Assembly (NCBI GenBank): GCA_029881795.1
Contig: JAOULX010000001.1
Coordinates: forward strand, 124,001 to 188,000
From: Gammaproteobacteria bacterium
GTDB lineage: Bacteria > Pseudomonadota > Gammaproteobacteria > SZUA-229
Direction of reading: 5' to 3'
Length of the DNA stretch: 64,000 nt
This document shows positions 45,023 through 53,879 of the stretch, in pieces (the stretch's first letter is position 1; every line of letters starts with the position of its first letter). The position numbers and the translations under genes are program-made. Under the pieces are notes generated by a model that saw nothing but the letters and a program-made list of their open reading frames with translations, made no database searches and was not told where the DNA came from.

Positions 45023-48000
45023 ATGATGTCAAATGGAACGATTAAATTAGGACTAATGCCGCCGTTAACCGGCTTAGTAGGGATTTATGGCAGGGAAATA
45101 GTGCATGCAGCAGAGATTGCCTGTCAGCAAATCAATGCGAGCGGTGGTGTTCTAGGGCTGCCGCTGGAGCTGGTGATTGAGGATGATGGCAGTCTGCCGG
45201 ACAGTGCCGTTATTGCTGCAGAAAAACTGGTAGAGCATGGCTGTAGCGCGATTATTGGTAACTTGTTGTCAAATTCGCGTATCGCGGTGGCCTATCAGGT
45301 TGCAGAAGTGCATAAAGTCCCGCTGCTTAACTTCTCGTTTTATGAAGGCAGTATTCTCAGTCGCTACTTCTTTCATTTTGCCGCTTTACCTAATCAGCAA
45401 ATCGATAAAATGATACCGTATATGTATCAGAAATACGGCCCTAAGATGTTTTTTGCCGGCAATAATTATGAATGGCCGCGCGGCTCAGTGCATGCGGCAA
45501 AAAAAGTCCTAACGCAACTCGGTGGCGAGATAGTTGGTGAAGAATACTGCCCGATCAGGGTTGAACCAGAGCTTATCGAGCGTTTGCTTGATCAGCTTGA
45601 AGCGGCTGATGCGGATGTGTTTGTGCCGTATTTTGCCGGTGCTGATCAGGTCAGTTTACTGACGCGTTTTACCGAAAGAGGTTTAAAAAAGCGCATGGCT
45701 GTGGTCATGGGTCATTATGATGAAATGATGGCAAGTCAGTTACCGGCTAATGTGCGCGAGGGTTTTTATTCAACCAACACTTATTTCATGTCGGTTGATA
45801 CGGAAGAAAACCAGTCATTTCTTAAGCAGCTGGCGGCCTTGCCGGATGTAAATGGCATCTGGCCACAAGGTAACGGTATTCTGACCAATTTTGGTGAAGG
45901 TACTTATGCCTGTGTTAAAGCTTTTGCTACAGCGGCCAATAACGCCGGTTCAGTTGAGCCAGAGAATCTGGTGCAGGCGCTGAAAAAGGTAACCGTGTCG
46001 TCACCACAAGGTGAACTGCGGATGAACCCTGAGCACCATCATGCCAGTGTTAATACGTTTCTGTCACAGTGTCAGTCAGACGGACAGTTTAAAATCATAA
46101 AATCATTTGGGTTGCTTGAACCGGAGATACCGGAGCGTTATAACCATCAGCGGATAACCGATCAGGAAACGCTTGAAGAAGATATTCGTTTACAGGCGCG
46201 GATATTGGAACAGATGTCAGACGGCGTATTGCTGATCAATTCCGCTGATACATCGGTTATATATACCAATGCTGGTGCAGAGAAAATTTTTGGCTATAAC
46301 AACGGAGAAATGACAAGGCTTGATTTTACCCGGCTAATAACAGCTGATGATAAGAATCCAGACTTAGCTGAGCGCATTGTTGAAGCTCTGACTCAGAAAG
46401 GCCAGTGGGAAGGTGATATCAGCTATAGTAAAAAACAGGGTGAGGTTATTTGCTGTTTTTCCAGCATGAGCACTTTTACCCATCCTGTATTTGGCGAAGT
46501 CTGGCTGATTGTTAATCGTGATATAACGGAAAAAATAAAAGCAAAAAATGAAATTGAGCAGAGTCGTGCCCGTTTTGAGTCGATGTTTGAAGCGATACCG
46601 GATGCGGTGATCTATGCAGATGCATCTGCCAATATCAGACTGGTTAATAACTCCGCGCTCGAATTGTTTGGTTATGATATTGCAGAACTAGAAGGCAAGC
46701 AGGCAAGGTTTTTATATGAGGCTCCGGCAGATATTAATAGCCAGCAAGAGCAGAGCTATGAAGCTAAAGCTGTAACCGCTTCCTCATTATCTGAAATCAA
46801 ATACAAATGCAAAAGTGGTCGAATCTTTGTTGGCGAAACACTCAGCTCAACTGTGCGCTCACCATCATCTGACGAATTAGGCTATCTGATAATTATCAGG
46901 GATATTTCAGAGCGCTATCAGCTTGATCGTATTTTTCGTTCACTGGCTACCGGAGCATCAGGTTTACAGTTTGATGCATTTATCACTAGCGCACTGCATC
47001 GCTTAACAGAAATTTATAACAGTCCGTTTGCTTTTGTCGGACAGTTACTGGAAGATAAAAAACATGTAAAGACGCTGGCTGTTTATGCCAATGGCAAGAT
47101 GGTTGATAATTTTGAATATGCATTAGCAGGATCGCCGTGCCAAGATATTATTGACCAGAAAGAAGAATTTATTCCCAAAAACGCAGCGAAATTATATGCC
47201 AGTGATGAAATGCTGGTTAGTATGCAGATTGAAAGTTATTTTGGCCTGCCACTGATAGCATCCGATAACACAATCATCGGTATCCTATCGATCATGGACA
47301 CTAAACCGGTAGAGATCAGCGAATGGGCGCGCTCGATACTTGAAGTGTATGCAACCAGAATTGCGGTAGAGTTGGAAAGAGATATTGCCAATCAGGAATT
47401 GAAGCGACACAGAGAAAGTCTCGAAGAGCTGGTCGAGCAGCGAACAACCGACCTTATTTTGGCGCGTGATGAGGCTGAGAAAGCCAATGCGGCAAAATCA
47501 GAATTCCTCTCACACATGAGTCATGAACTGCGTACACCGATGAATGCTATTCTTGGTTTTAGTCAGTTGCTTGAACTGGAATCAGAAAATCTTAACGAAA
47601 CACAGCAGTCCAATCTTCAGGAAATTCTGGATGCTGGCGGTCATTTGTTAACACTTATTAATGAGGTACTGGATCTTAGCAGGATTGAGTCAGGAAAACT
47701 GGAGCTACATATCAAAGAGGTGTCGGTTGATGACGCGTTAAACCAGTGCCTGAAGCTGGTGAGAACACAAGCGGATCAAAGAAAGGTAAGTTTTATAGAT
47801 CATTTAAGTGGAAAAGGTTATTCTGTTAAGGCTGACTTAACCCGGCTTAAACAAATTTTTGTAAACTTGCTGTCAAACGCCGTTAAATACAATTGTCTGA
47901 AGGGTACGGTGCAAATTAGTGGTGAGTTGCTTGATAATCGCTTGCGTGTCAGCATAGCAGATAGCGGGCAAGGCATATCAGAGCAGGATCAGGATAAGCT

Positions 48001-48163
48001 CTTCAAACCGTTTGAGCGACTGAATGTGGTTGATAATGTGGAAGGTACCGGTATAGGCCTGGTGATTACCCGACATCTTGTTGAATTAATGAATGGTAGT
48101 ATTGGGGTCAACAGCAAGCCGGGTAGCGGAAGCGTTTTCTGGTTTGAGTTAGAGTGTGTTTAA
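45023..48163 (+). CDS. Hybrid-like sensor kinase: cytoplasmic amide-binding-like domain, two PAS, GAF, HisKA, HATPase
   Basis: The 1046-residue protein begins, without any signal peptide, with a Peripla_BP_6-like domain of about 370 residues. This is of the AmiC/UrtA kind: GLMPPLTGLVGIYGREIVHAAEIACQQINASGG, then SFYEGSILSRYFFHFAALPNQQ. It should therefore bind a small amide- or urea-like ligand in the cytoplasm. It is followed by PAS (about 385-500), a second PAS (about 510-625), a GAF domain (about 640-790), a HisKA domain with the phospho-acceptor His834 (SHMSHELRTPMN) and an HATPase domain (NLLSNAVKYN, GTGIGLVI). It has no receiver of its own; a separate receiver gene overlaps its 3' end. 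No membrane helices are seen. Confidence 0.85.
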   Translation: MMSNGTIKLGLMPPLTGLVGIYGREIVHAAEIACQQINASGGVLGLPLELVIEDDGSLPDSAVIAAEKLVEHGCSAIIGNLLSNSRIAVAYQVAEVHKVPLLNFSFYEGSILSRYFFHFAALPNQQIDKMIPYMYQKYGPKMFFAGNNYEWPRGSVHAAKKVLTQLGGEIVGEEYCPIRVEPELIERLLDQLEAADADVFVPYFAGADQVSLLTRFTERGLKKRMAVVMGHYDEMMASQLPANVREGFYSTNTYFMSVDTEENQSFLKQLAALPDVNGIWPQGNGILTNFGEGTYACVKAFATAANNAGSVEPENLVQALKKVTVSSPQGELRMNPEHHHASVNTFLSQCQSDGQFKIIKSFGLLEPEIPERYNHQRITDQETLEEDIRLQARILEQMSDGVLLINSADTSVIYTNAGAEKIFGYNNGEMTRLDFTRLITADDKNPDLAERIVEALTQKGQWEGDISYSKKQGEVICCFSSMSTFTHPVFGEVWLIVNRDITEKIKAKNEIEQSRARFESMFEAIPDAVIYADASANIRLVNNSALELFGYDIAELEGKQARFLYEAPADINSQQEQSYEAKAVTASSLSEIKYKCKSGRIFVGETLSSTVRSPSSDELGYLIIIRDISERYQLDRIFRSLATGASGLQFDAFITSALHRLTEIYNSPFAFVGQLLEDKKHVKTLAVYANGKMVDNFEYALAGSPCQDIIDQKEEFIPKNAAKLYASDEMLVSMQIESYFGLPLIASDNTIIGILSIMDTKPVEISEWARSILEVYATRIAVELERDIANQELKRHRESLEELVEQRTTDLILARDEAEKANAAKSEFLSHMSHELRTPMNAILGFSQLLELESENLNETQQSNLQEILDAGGHLLTLINEVLDLSRIESGKLELHIKEVSVDDALNQCLKLVRTQADQRKVSFIDHLSGKGYSVKADLTRLKQIFVNLLSNAVKYNCLKGTVQISGELLDNRLRVSIADSGQGISEQDQDKLFKPFERLNVVDNVEGTGIGLVITRHLVELMNGSIGVNSKPGSGSVFWFELECV

Positions 48164-48192
48164 AAAAGAAAAGCGATAGAAACGGTAAAATA

Positions 48193-48555
48193 ATGAAAAA
48201 AGTAATATATATCGAAGATAATGCAGCTAATCAGCGTCTGGTTACTCAGGTTTTTAAACGACTACCAGAAATAGAGTTGCTGAATGCCGATGAGCCAGTT
48301 AGCGGACTGGAATTAGTGGCATTACATAACCCCGATCTGATACTACTGGATATTAACCTGCCGGGCATGGATGGTTTTGAGGTCTTTAAACGACTTAAAG
48401 CAGATGAAAAAACCAGCAATACACCGGTTATTGCAATCAGTGCCAATGCCATGCAGGAAGATATTGATAAAGCCTTAGCGATGGGCTTTGAAGACTATAT
48501 AGTCAAGCCGATAAATATCAGTGCATTGCTGCAGGTTTTAGAGAACATGCTGTAA
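48193..48555 (+). CDS. Single-domain response regulator (receiver only)
   Basis: The 120-residue protein is a CheY-like receiver: YIEDNAANQ at the start, LILLDINLPGMDGFEV with the phospho-acceptor Asp, ISANAMQEDIDKA and IVKPINISALLQ. ATG 48193 is preferred. It follows the large PAS/GAF kinase by about 30 bases and is its probable phospho-acceptor. No output domain; it may act by protein contact. Confidence 0.88.
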   Translation: MKKVIYIEDNAANQRLVTQVFKRLPEIELLNADEPVSGLELVALHNPDLILLDINLPGMDGFEVFKRLKADEKTSNTPVIAISANAMQEDIDKALAMGFEDYIVKPINISALLQVLENML

Positions 48556-48620
48556 AAGCTCGGTTCAGACAGCTGTCCCTTGTTTTTAATTCACTACTCA
48601 ACGTTGTAATACAGCGCGGG

Positions 48621-49208
48621 TTATTTCATAACCATAATCAGCGTTGGAATATTATTTTCTATCAGCTGATCACGTACTTTATTCAGAGAACGTTTTCCAT
48701 GAATTGGGCCGACTTTAACTCGATACCAGGTATCATTGTTAATCTGCGCCTGTTGAATAGCCGAGCTGATGCCTAATAATGCCAGCGTAGCGCGTCGTTT
48801 GTCAGCATCGCTGTTGGCCTGAAAAGATCCCACCTGTAAAAAATATGTTTTCTCATTGGCAGTAACGGCGGGCTGCGGTTTGTCATTCGAGGTGACGCCC
48901 GTTGTGGTCTGAACTTCAGACTCCGGTACAAACACTTCATAGTCTTTTAAGATGGTATAAAAATCAAATTTAGCTGCAGATTTATCAGGTTTTGCTGTGT
49001 TTGTGTTTTTTTTCTGGTCGATATGTTGCCGGGTTTTTTCAATTTCCTGATTAACCGCATCAGAAAAGCTGACGGTGGCTTTAGGCTGGGTTTGCAGGTA
49101 AGTTAGCAGCGCGACAAATAAACCGATAGCAAGCCCGGCGAATAGCCATAAGAAACCCGAAACGGATTTTTTTTGTGGCAGGGATCTGTTCTTCATGTCA
49201 CCGGGCAT
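48621..49208 (-). CDS. SPOR-domain membrane protein (FtsN-like)
   Basis: The 195-residue protein has one N-terminal helix (residues 18-37), a Lys/Pro/Thr-rich linker and a C-terminal SPOR domain (YFLQVGSFQANSDADKRRATLALLGI... VKVGPIHGKRSL). SPOR domains bind denuded septal peptidoglycan. The start ATG overlaps the argS stop (TAATG), with a GAGG in the argS end as ribosome-binding site. In Pseudomonas-like genomes a SPOR gene directly follows argS, so this order is ancestral. Confidence 0.85.
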   Translation of the reverse strand: MPGDMKNRSLPQKKSVSGFLWLFAGLAIGLFVALLTYLQTQPKATVSFSDAVNQEIEKTRQHIDQKKNTNTAKPDKSAAKFDFYTILKDYEVFVPESEVQTTTGVTSNDKPQPAVTANEKTYFLQVGSFQANSDADKRRATLALLGISSAIQQAQINNDTWYRVKVGPIHGKRSLNKVRDQLIENNIPTLIMVMK

Positions 49209-50968
49209 TACATAACCTCAGGTGCGCTGACACCTAACAACTTGAGGCCGTTTGCAATTACCTGACGGCAGGCAATGATCAGATTCAGGCGGGCGTCGCG
49301 AACACTGGCATCATCCACAATGAACTGGTGAGCGTTGTAATACGTATGTAACTCGCTGGCCAGTTCACGCAGGTAATGTACCATCAGGTGAGGTTCGGTT
49401 TTTAGTGCCGCTGTTTCCAGCGTGTCGGCATACTGATTGAGTTTTTTAATCAAAGCGCTTTCATGGGGCTCGGTTAACAAACCAATATTAAGCTGACCGT
49501 TGCTGATGTCATGGGTCAGATTTTTTTCTTTTAATTGTCGCAGTACACTGCAGACCCGGGCATGAGCATACTGAATGTAATAAACCGGGTTGTCATTGCT
49601 CTGGGATTTAGCCAGATCAAGATCAAAGTCGAGATGTTGCTCGCATTTACGCATGACATAAAAGAAACGAGCGGCATCATTACCGACTTCTTCGCGTAAT
49701 TCACGCAGTGTGACAAACGAACCGGAGCGGGTTGACATCTGAACCTTCTCGCCACCACGAAAAAGATTGGCAAACTGAACCAGTAATACTTTCAGTTTAT
49801 CCGCATCGTCACCCAGCGCCTGTAAGGCAGCGCGCACCCGTGGCACATAACCGTGATGATCTGCACCCCAGACATCGATCACAATGTCATAACCGCGTTC
49901 AATTTTTTCCATGTGGTAGGCAATGTCCGAAGCAAAATAGGTGGTCTGACCATTGTCGCGTTTTACCACACGGTCTTTCTCATCGCCAAAGTCGGTGCTG
50001 CGGAACCAGAGTGCACCATCTTTTTGGTAGATGTGACCGGCTTTTTCCAAACGTTCAATAGCCTGAGATACCAGCTGTCGGTCCTCAAGCGTGCGCTCTG
50101 AATACCAGTCCTGATATTCCACACCAAAGTGTTTCAAATCATCACGGATGTCACCAATAATGGTGTTGAGGCCGCTGTCGAAAACAGTGCGGTAATGCTC
50201 GTCGCCTAATAATGTTTTGGCGCGTGTGATCAGCGCATCGATATGAAGCTCTTTATCGCCACCATGAGGTTCATCAGCCGGGATATCGCTGATTAACTCA
50301 TCGCGAGAAAAAACAAACTTATCCGCGTATTCAGCTTCAATTTCGGTAGCGATGTCGTAAACATAGTCACCTTTGTAGCCGTTAACCGGGAAATCAAAGT
50401 CTATGCCGCATTTTTCAAGATAACGTAACCAGATACTGGTTGCCAGAATATCCATCTGCCGGCCGGCATCGTTAACATAATATTCGCGATGGACCTGATA
50501 ACCGATGGCCTGATAAAAATCGGCCACGGTTGCACCATAGGCAGCACCACGGCCGTGGCCGACATGCAATGGCCCGGTCGGGTTGGCGGAAACAAACTCA
50601 ACCTGAATTTTTTTACCTTTACCGTATTCGCTCAGTCCAAACTGCTCGGCCTGATCGATAATGTTCTGGACAATAGATAGTGTAGAGCCGGATCTGATAA
50701 AGAAGTTGATAAACCCCGGCCCAGCAATATCAACGTTATCGAGTAAATCATTAGCCGGTATGTTGTCGATGATCAGCGTTGCCATCTCACGTGGGTTTTT
50801 GCCGGCAGGTTTTGCCAGCATCATTGCCAGATTAGTTGCAAAATCACCGTGTGAGGGATCTTTGGTGCTGCTGAGCTGAATGTCAGGCTGTAAATCGGCC
50901 GGCAAAGTATTGTTAGCCTGCATGGATTCTACAGTCTGCTTGAGTAAGCTGATCAGGGTATCTTTCAA
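49208..50968 (-). CDS. argS: Arginyl-tRNA synthetase
   Basis: The 586-residue class I synthetase shows an N-terminal Arg-tRNA-binding domain, the HIGH-type motif SANPTGPLHVGHGRGAAYG (near residue 132), and the ArgRS-type FRGGEKVQMSTRSG in place of KMSKS. A C-terminal anticodon-binding helical domain (AHARVCSVLRQL onward) completes it. Length matches the family (about 580). Operon with the SPOR gene; translationally coupled. Confidence 0.96.
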   Translation of the reverse strand: MKDTLISLLKQTVESMQANNTLPADLQPDIQLSSTKDPSHGDFATNLAMMLAKPAGKNPREMATLIIDNIPANDLLDNVDIAGPGFINFFIRSGSTLSIVQNIIDQAEQFGLSEYGKGKKIQVEFVSANPTGPLHVGHGRGAAYGATVADFYQAIGYQVHREYYVNDAGRQMDILATSIWLRYLEKCGIDFDFPVNGYKGDYVYDIATEIEAEYADKFVFSRDELISDIPADEPHGGDKELHIDALITRAKTLLGDEHYRTVFDSGLNTIIGDIRDDLKHFGVEYQDWYSERTLEDRQLVSQAIERLEKAGHIYQKDGALWFRSTDFGDEKDRVVKRDNGQTTYFASDIAYHMEKIERGYDIVIDVWGADHHGYVPRVRAALQALGDDADKLKVLLVQFANLFRGGEKVQMSTRSGSFVTLRELREEVGNDAARFFYVMRKCEQHLDFDLDLAKSQSNDNPVYYIQYAHARVCSVLRQLKEKNLTHDISNGQLNIGLLTEPHESALIKKLNQYADTLETAALKTEPHLMVHYLRELASELHTYYNAHQFIVDDASVRDARLNLIIACRQVIANGLKLLGVSAPEVM

Positions 50969-51172
50969 GGTCGTTTCCGCGTGAAGTGATAGATGACTAA
51001 GGTTTTATTTTACCTTGAGATTGAGGCAGCCGCAAAGGCTCAAGTGCTTCGAGGGCCTTTTAATGTTGATTACGCTTAAAACACTGAAGGCAGATGGTTG
51101 ACCTTTTGCAAATCACAGAGTAACTTAGCCAGACTCGATTCACGGATGAAAGCGACTAAAAGGATGTTCTCA

Positions 51173-51814
51173 ATGAAAATATTACTGATTGACGACCACC
51201 CTTTATTCATAGAAGGCATCAAAGGTATCCTACAGCGGCTCAACGAATCCGTGCAGACGCAATACTGTGGCAGTTGTGAAGAAGCGCTGGGACTGATTGA
51301 CAATGATGATGATTTTGATCTTCTATTGCTGGATCTAAATTTGCCGGGTATCTCAGGACTGGATGGTTTGCAGCAGCTTCGGCACAGCCTTCCAGCCACA
51401 CCCATTATCTTGTTATCGGCCTCGGAAGATCGCAACAAGGTAATGTCCGCTATAGAGTTGGGAGCAAAAGGTTATATTGCCAAATCATCACCACCAGATA
51501 TTATCATTAGCGCCTTGCAACTTGTTTTGTCGGGTGGGGTGTATTTACCGATGGCGATACTCGATTCGGTGAATTCACAGCGGCAAAAAACCAGTAACGC
51601 CGAAGGTCAAGTGCTAACGCCACGTCAGGTGGATGTATTGTGTCTGCTAGCCGAGGGCGACTCTAATAAACGCATCGCAACAAAACTGGCGATGGCAGAA
51701 AATACCGTCAGGGTTCATGTCAGCGCGATATTACGTTTTCTGGGAGTCAGTAACCGTACTGAAGCCGGTGTTGCAGCAGCACGTATGGGGCTGTTGCCAG
51801 AAAGTGAAAATTAA
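51173..51814 (+). CDS. NarL/LuxR-type response regulator
   Basis: The 213-residue protein has a receiver (ILLIDDHPLFIEGIKGIL, LLLDLNLPGISGLDGL with phospho-acceptor Asp) and a C-terminal LuxR-type HTH (LTPRQVDVLCLLAEGDSNKRIATKLAMAENTVRVHVSAILRFLGV). ATG 51173 is chosen because AAAGGA lies eight bases before it. It converges with the hybrid kinase gene and the two stop codons are three bases apart, a common arrangement for partner genes. Likely output of that kinase. Confidence 0.9.
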   Translation: MKILLIDDHPLFIEGIKGILQRLNESVQTQYCGSCEEALGLIDNDDDFDLLLLDLNLPGISGLDGLQQLRHSLPATPIILLSASEDRNKVMSAIELGAKGYIAKSSPPDIIISALQLVLSGGVYLPMAILDSVNSQRQKTSNAEGQVLTPRQVDVLCLLAEGDSNKRIATKLAMAENTVRVHVSAILRFLGVSNRTEAGVAAARMGLLPESEN

Positions 51815-51817
51815 AAT

Positions 51818-53632
51818 TTAGCTTTTTGTTTCCTGCTCCAGCAGGTAGCTCATTAAACTACGCAATTTGGCAGAAGACACCGGTTTGTGTAGCAGTTTAA
51901 AGCCGCTGTCTTTTGCCTCACGTAATCGTTGCGGATCGGTGTCGCCGGTTAGGATAAGTGCAGCGATATTTCTGTTGCAGGCCGCATGAATACTGTTAAT
52001 AGCATCAAGCCCTGTCTGATTATCTCTTAATCGGTAGTCAGTCAGAATCATATCAATCTCACACTGTTCACCGAGTAACTCGAGCGCCTGTTCAATGGAT
52101 TCGGCTTGTAGTACGCTGCAACCCCATTGCTCAAGAACCTGGCACATGCCAATGCGAATTAATGCTTCATCATCAATGATTAACACACGTGTGTCTTTTA
52201 AGTCTTCGAGATAATCTAAGGCAGGTTCGGATAGAAGTACTGTATTGCTAACGAAGGGCACAGAGAGTCTAAACACAGAGCCCTTTTCAGGTGATGAGCG
52301 AACCGTCAGCGGACAGTTTAGTAAATCAGCAAGGCGTTTAACAATAGCCAAACCTAAACCCAGTCCTTTGCTTCGATCCCGTTCGGGGTTTTCAATTTGG
52401 TAAAATTCTTCAAAAATATTACCGATATTTTCGTCTGAGATACCAATACCCGTATCGTGAACTTCAATACAGATACGGTCACCATTGACTGGGTCTTGGT
52501 GGCGCCGGCAGCCCAGAAGTACACGGCCATTGTGTGTGTAGCGAATCGCGTTGGAGACCAGATTGCGAAGAATACGTTCAAGCATACCCGGGTCGGTATG
52601 AATCATGAGTTTGCAATCTACGATTCGTAATTGCAGCGATTTACTACTGGCGACCTCACTGTAATCGGTTGCTATTCGGTTTAATATTGGCCGTAATGGA
52701 AAATCGGTGAGCCGGGGTTCAAGCACGCCGGCATCGAGTTTGGATATATCCAGTAAAGAATTTAGTAAATCACTCAGTGCATCGGTAGAAATACGAATAT
52801 TGTTAACGATGTGTCGTACTTCAGAGTAATGAATACGAGACTCCAGTGCGTCGACAAATAAACCCAGTGCATGCAGCGGCTGGCGTAAATCATGACTGGC
52901 AGCAGCGAGAAATTTTGATTTCGAGATATCAGCCTGCACGGCTTCTTCGCGCGCCCGTTCTGCCAGGCTATTTTTTATCATCAGGTCTGCGACCAGGTCA
53001 GTGTTAGTAAGTCGCAGCCTGATCGACTCTGTAACGGCACGTTTCATATTAAGGCCACTGATCAGTACAATAGTTAAATACAATAAAAACATAATGCCCA
53101 GTGTAAGGTGCAGACGTGTGTCTTCGATAAAAAAACGCACAGCAAACGGGATTAATGTGCAACCAGCAAAGGCAGAATAAGAGCGCAAATATGGAGCGAA
53201 TACCGCAAGCCCTGCTGCCGTTATGCCAAGTACCATAATCGACAAAAACACCATTGAGGTGGTGTCATGTATCACATTAGGCGAGTATAGCGTTGCACCC
53301 CAAAAAATGCCGGTGACGGCCCCGGCAATAGGGAATAGTCGAATGGCTTCTCGAATTTTATCTTGTTGGTGTTGTTCTTTTCGAAATTTCGCGACCAGAT
53401 AAGCCCAGACTAGTGTTTGAGTAACGATGATGACTGCCCATGGTAACAGCCATTGCAGCGGAACCGTGTTCCATAAAAAAACGACAGTAATAAAAACTGC
53501 CAGCGCATGACCGGTGAGGATGGAATAAATAGGCTGGTAATAAAGAATTTTTACCAGTTCGTCAGTCGCAGGCCGAGAACGGTATAAGTCAGAACAAAGG
53601 TGTGAGGTATCGGACGCTTTACTGACGGCCAT
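51818..53632 (-). CDS. Membrane hybrid sensor histidine kinase with C-terminal receiver
   Basis: The 604-residue protein has about six N-terminal helices (roughly residues 35-205), a short linker and a HisKA domain with the phospho-acceptor His247 in AAASHDLRQPLHALGLFVDAL. An HATPase domain (NLVSNAIRYTHNG, GLGLGLAIVKRL) and a C-terminal receiver (MILTDYRLRDNQTG, phospho-acceptor Asp; LLHKPVSSAKL) follow. No periplasmic sensor domain of note, so it may sense a membrane-soluble cue. It converges with the NarL-type regulator and precedes the lipoprotein operon on the same strand. Confidence 0.88.
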   Translation of the reverse strand: MAVSKASDTSHLCSDLYRSRPATDELVKILYYQPIYSILTGHALAVFITVVFLWNTVPLQWLLPWAVIIVTQTLVWAYLVAKFRKEQHQQDKIREAIRLFPIAGAVTGIFWGATLYSPNVIHDTTSMVFLSIMVLGITAAGLAVFAPYLRSYSAFAGCTLIPFAVRFFIEDTRLHLTLGIMFLLYLTIVLISGLNMKRAVTESIRLRLTNTDLVADLMIKNSLAERAREEAVQADISKSKFLAAASHDLRQPLHALGLFVDALESRIHYSEVRHIVNNIRISTDALSDLLNSLLDISKLDAGVLEPRLTDFPLRPILNRIATDYSEVASSKSLQLRIVDCKLMIHTDPGMLERILRNLVSNAIRYTHNGRVLLGCRRHQDPVNGDRICIEVHDTGIGISDENIGNIFEEFYQIENPERDRSKGLGLGLAIVKRLADLLNCPLTVRSSPEKGSVFRLSVPFVSNTVLLSEPALDYLEDLKDTRVLIIDDEALIRIGMCQVLEQWGCSVLQAESIEQALELLGEQCEIDMILTDYRLRDNQTGLDAINSIHAACNRNIAALILTGDTDPQRLREAKDSGFKLLHKPVSSAKLRSLMSYLLEQETKS

Positions 53633-53824
53633 TTTTAGCTCGCCTGTGGCAGATAAAAATGAGGCTTATAATGACAGGCTGTTGTTTTTATTGTAAGAGA
53701 CGCCATCCACAATTCCATTTGTAATTATTACGATTAAGTGTCGGTTGTTTGCAGTGTTAATACAAGTGTTTGCCTAATCAATACATAAGTTAAAAAAAAT
53801 CTGAATGTAATGATGTTAAAAATC

Positions 53825-53857
53825 AAAAAAACGACCGCTGCGAATAACGTAGCGGCC
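53825..53857 (-). terminator. Rho-independent terminator after the lipoprotein operon
   Basis: On the minus strand, arms CCGCTACG/CGCAGCGG pair over eight positions (one wobble) with a 5-base loop and are followed by seven T (53825-53831). It ends the transcript of the gene at 53880-55976. Confidence 0.85.
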
Positions 53858-53879
53858 TGTTTCGGTTGGCCTATTTGAG

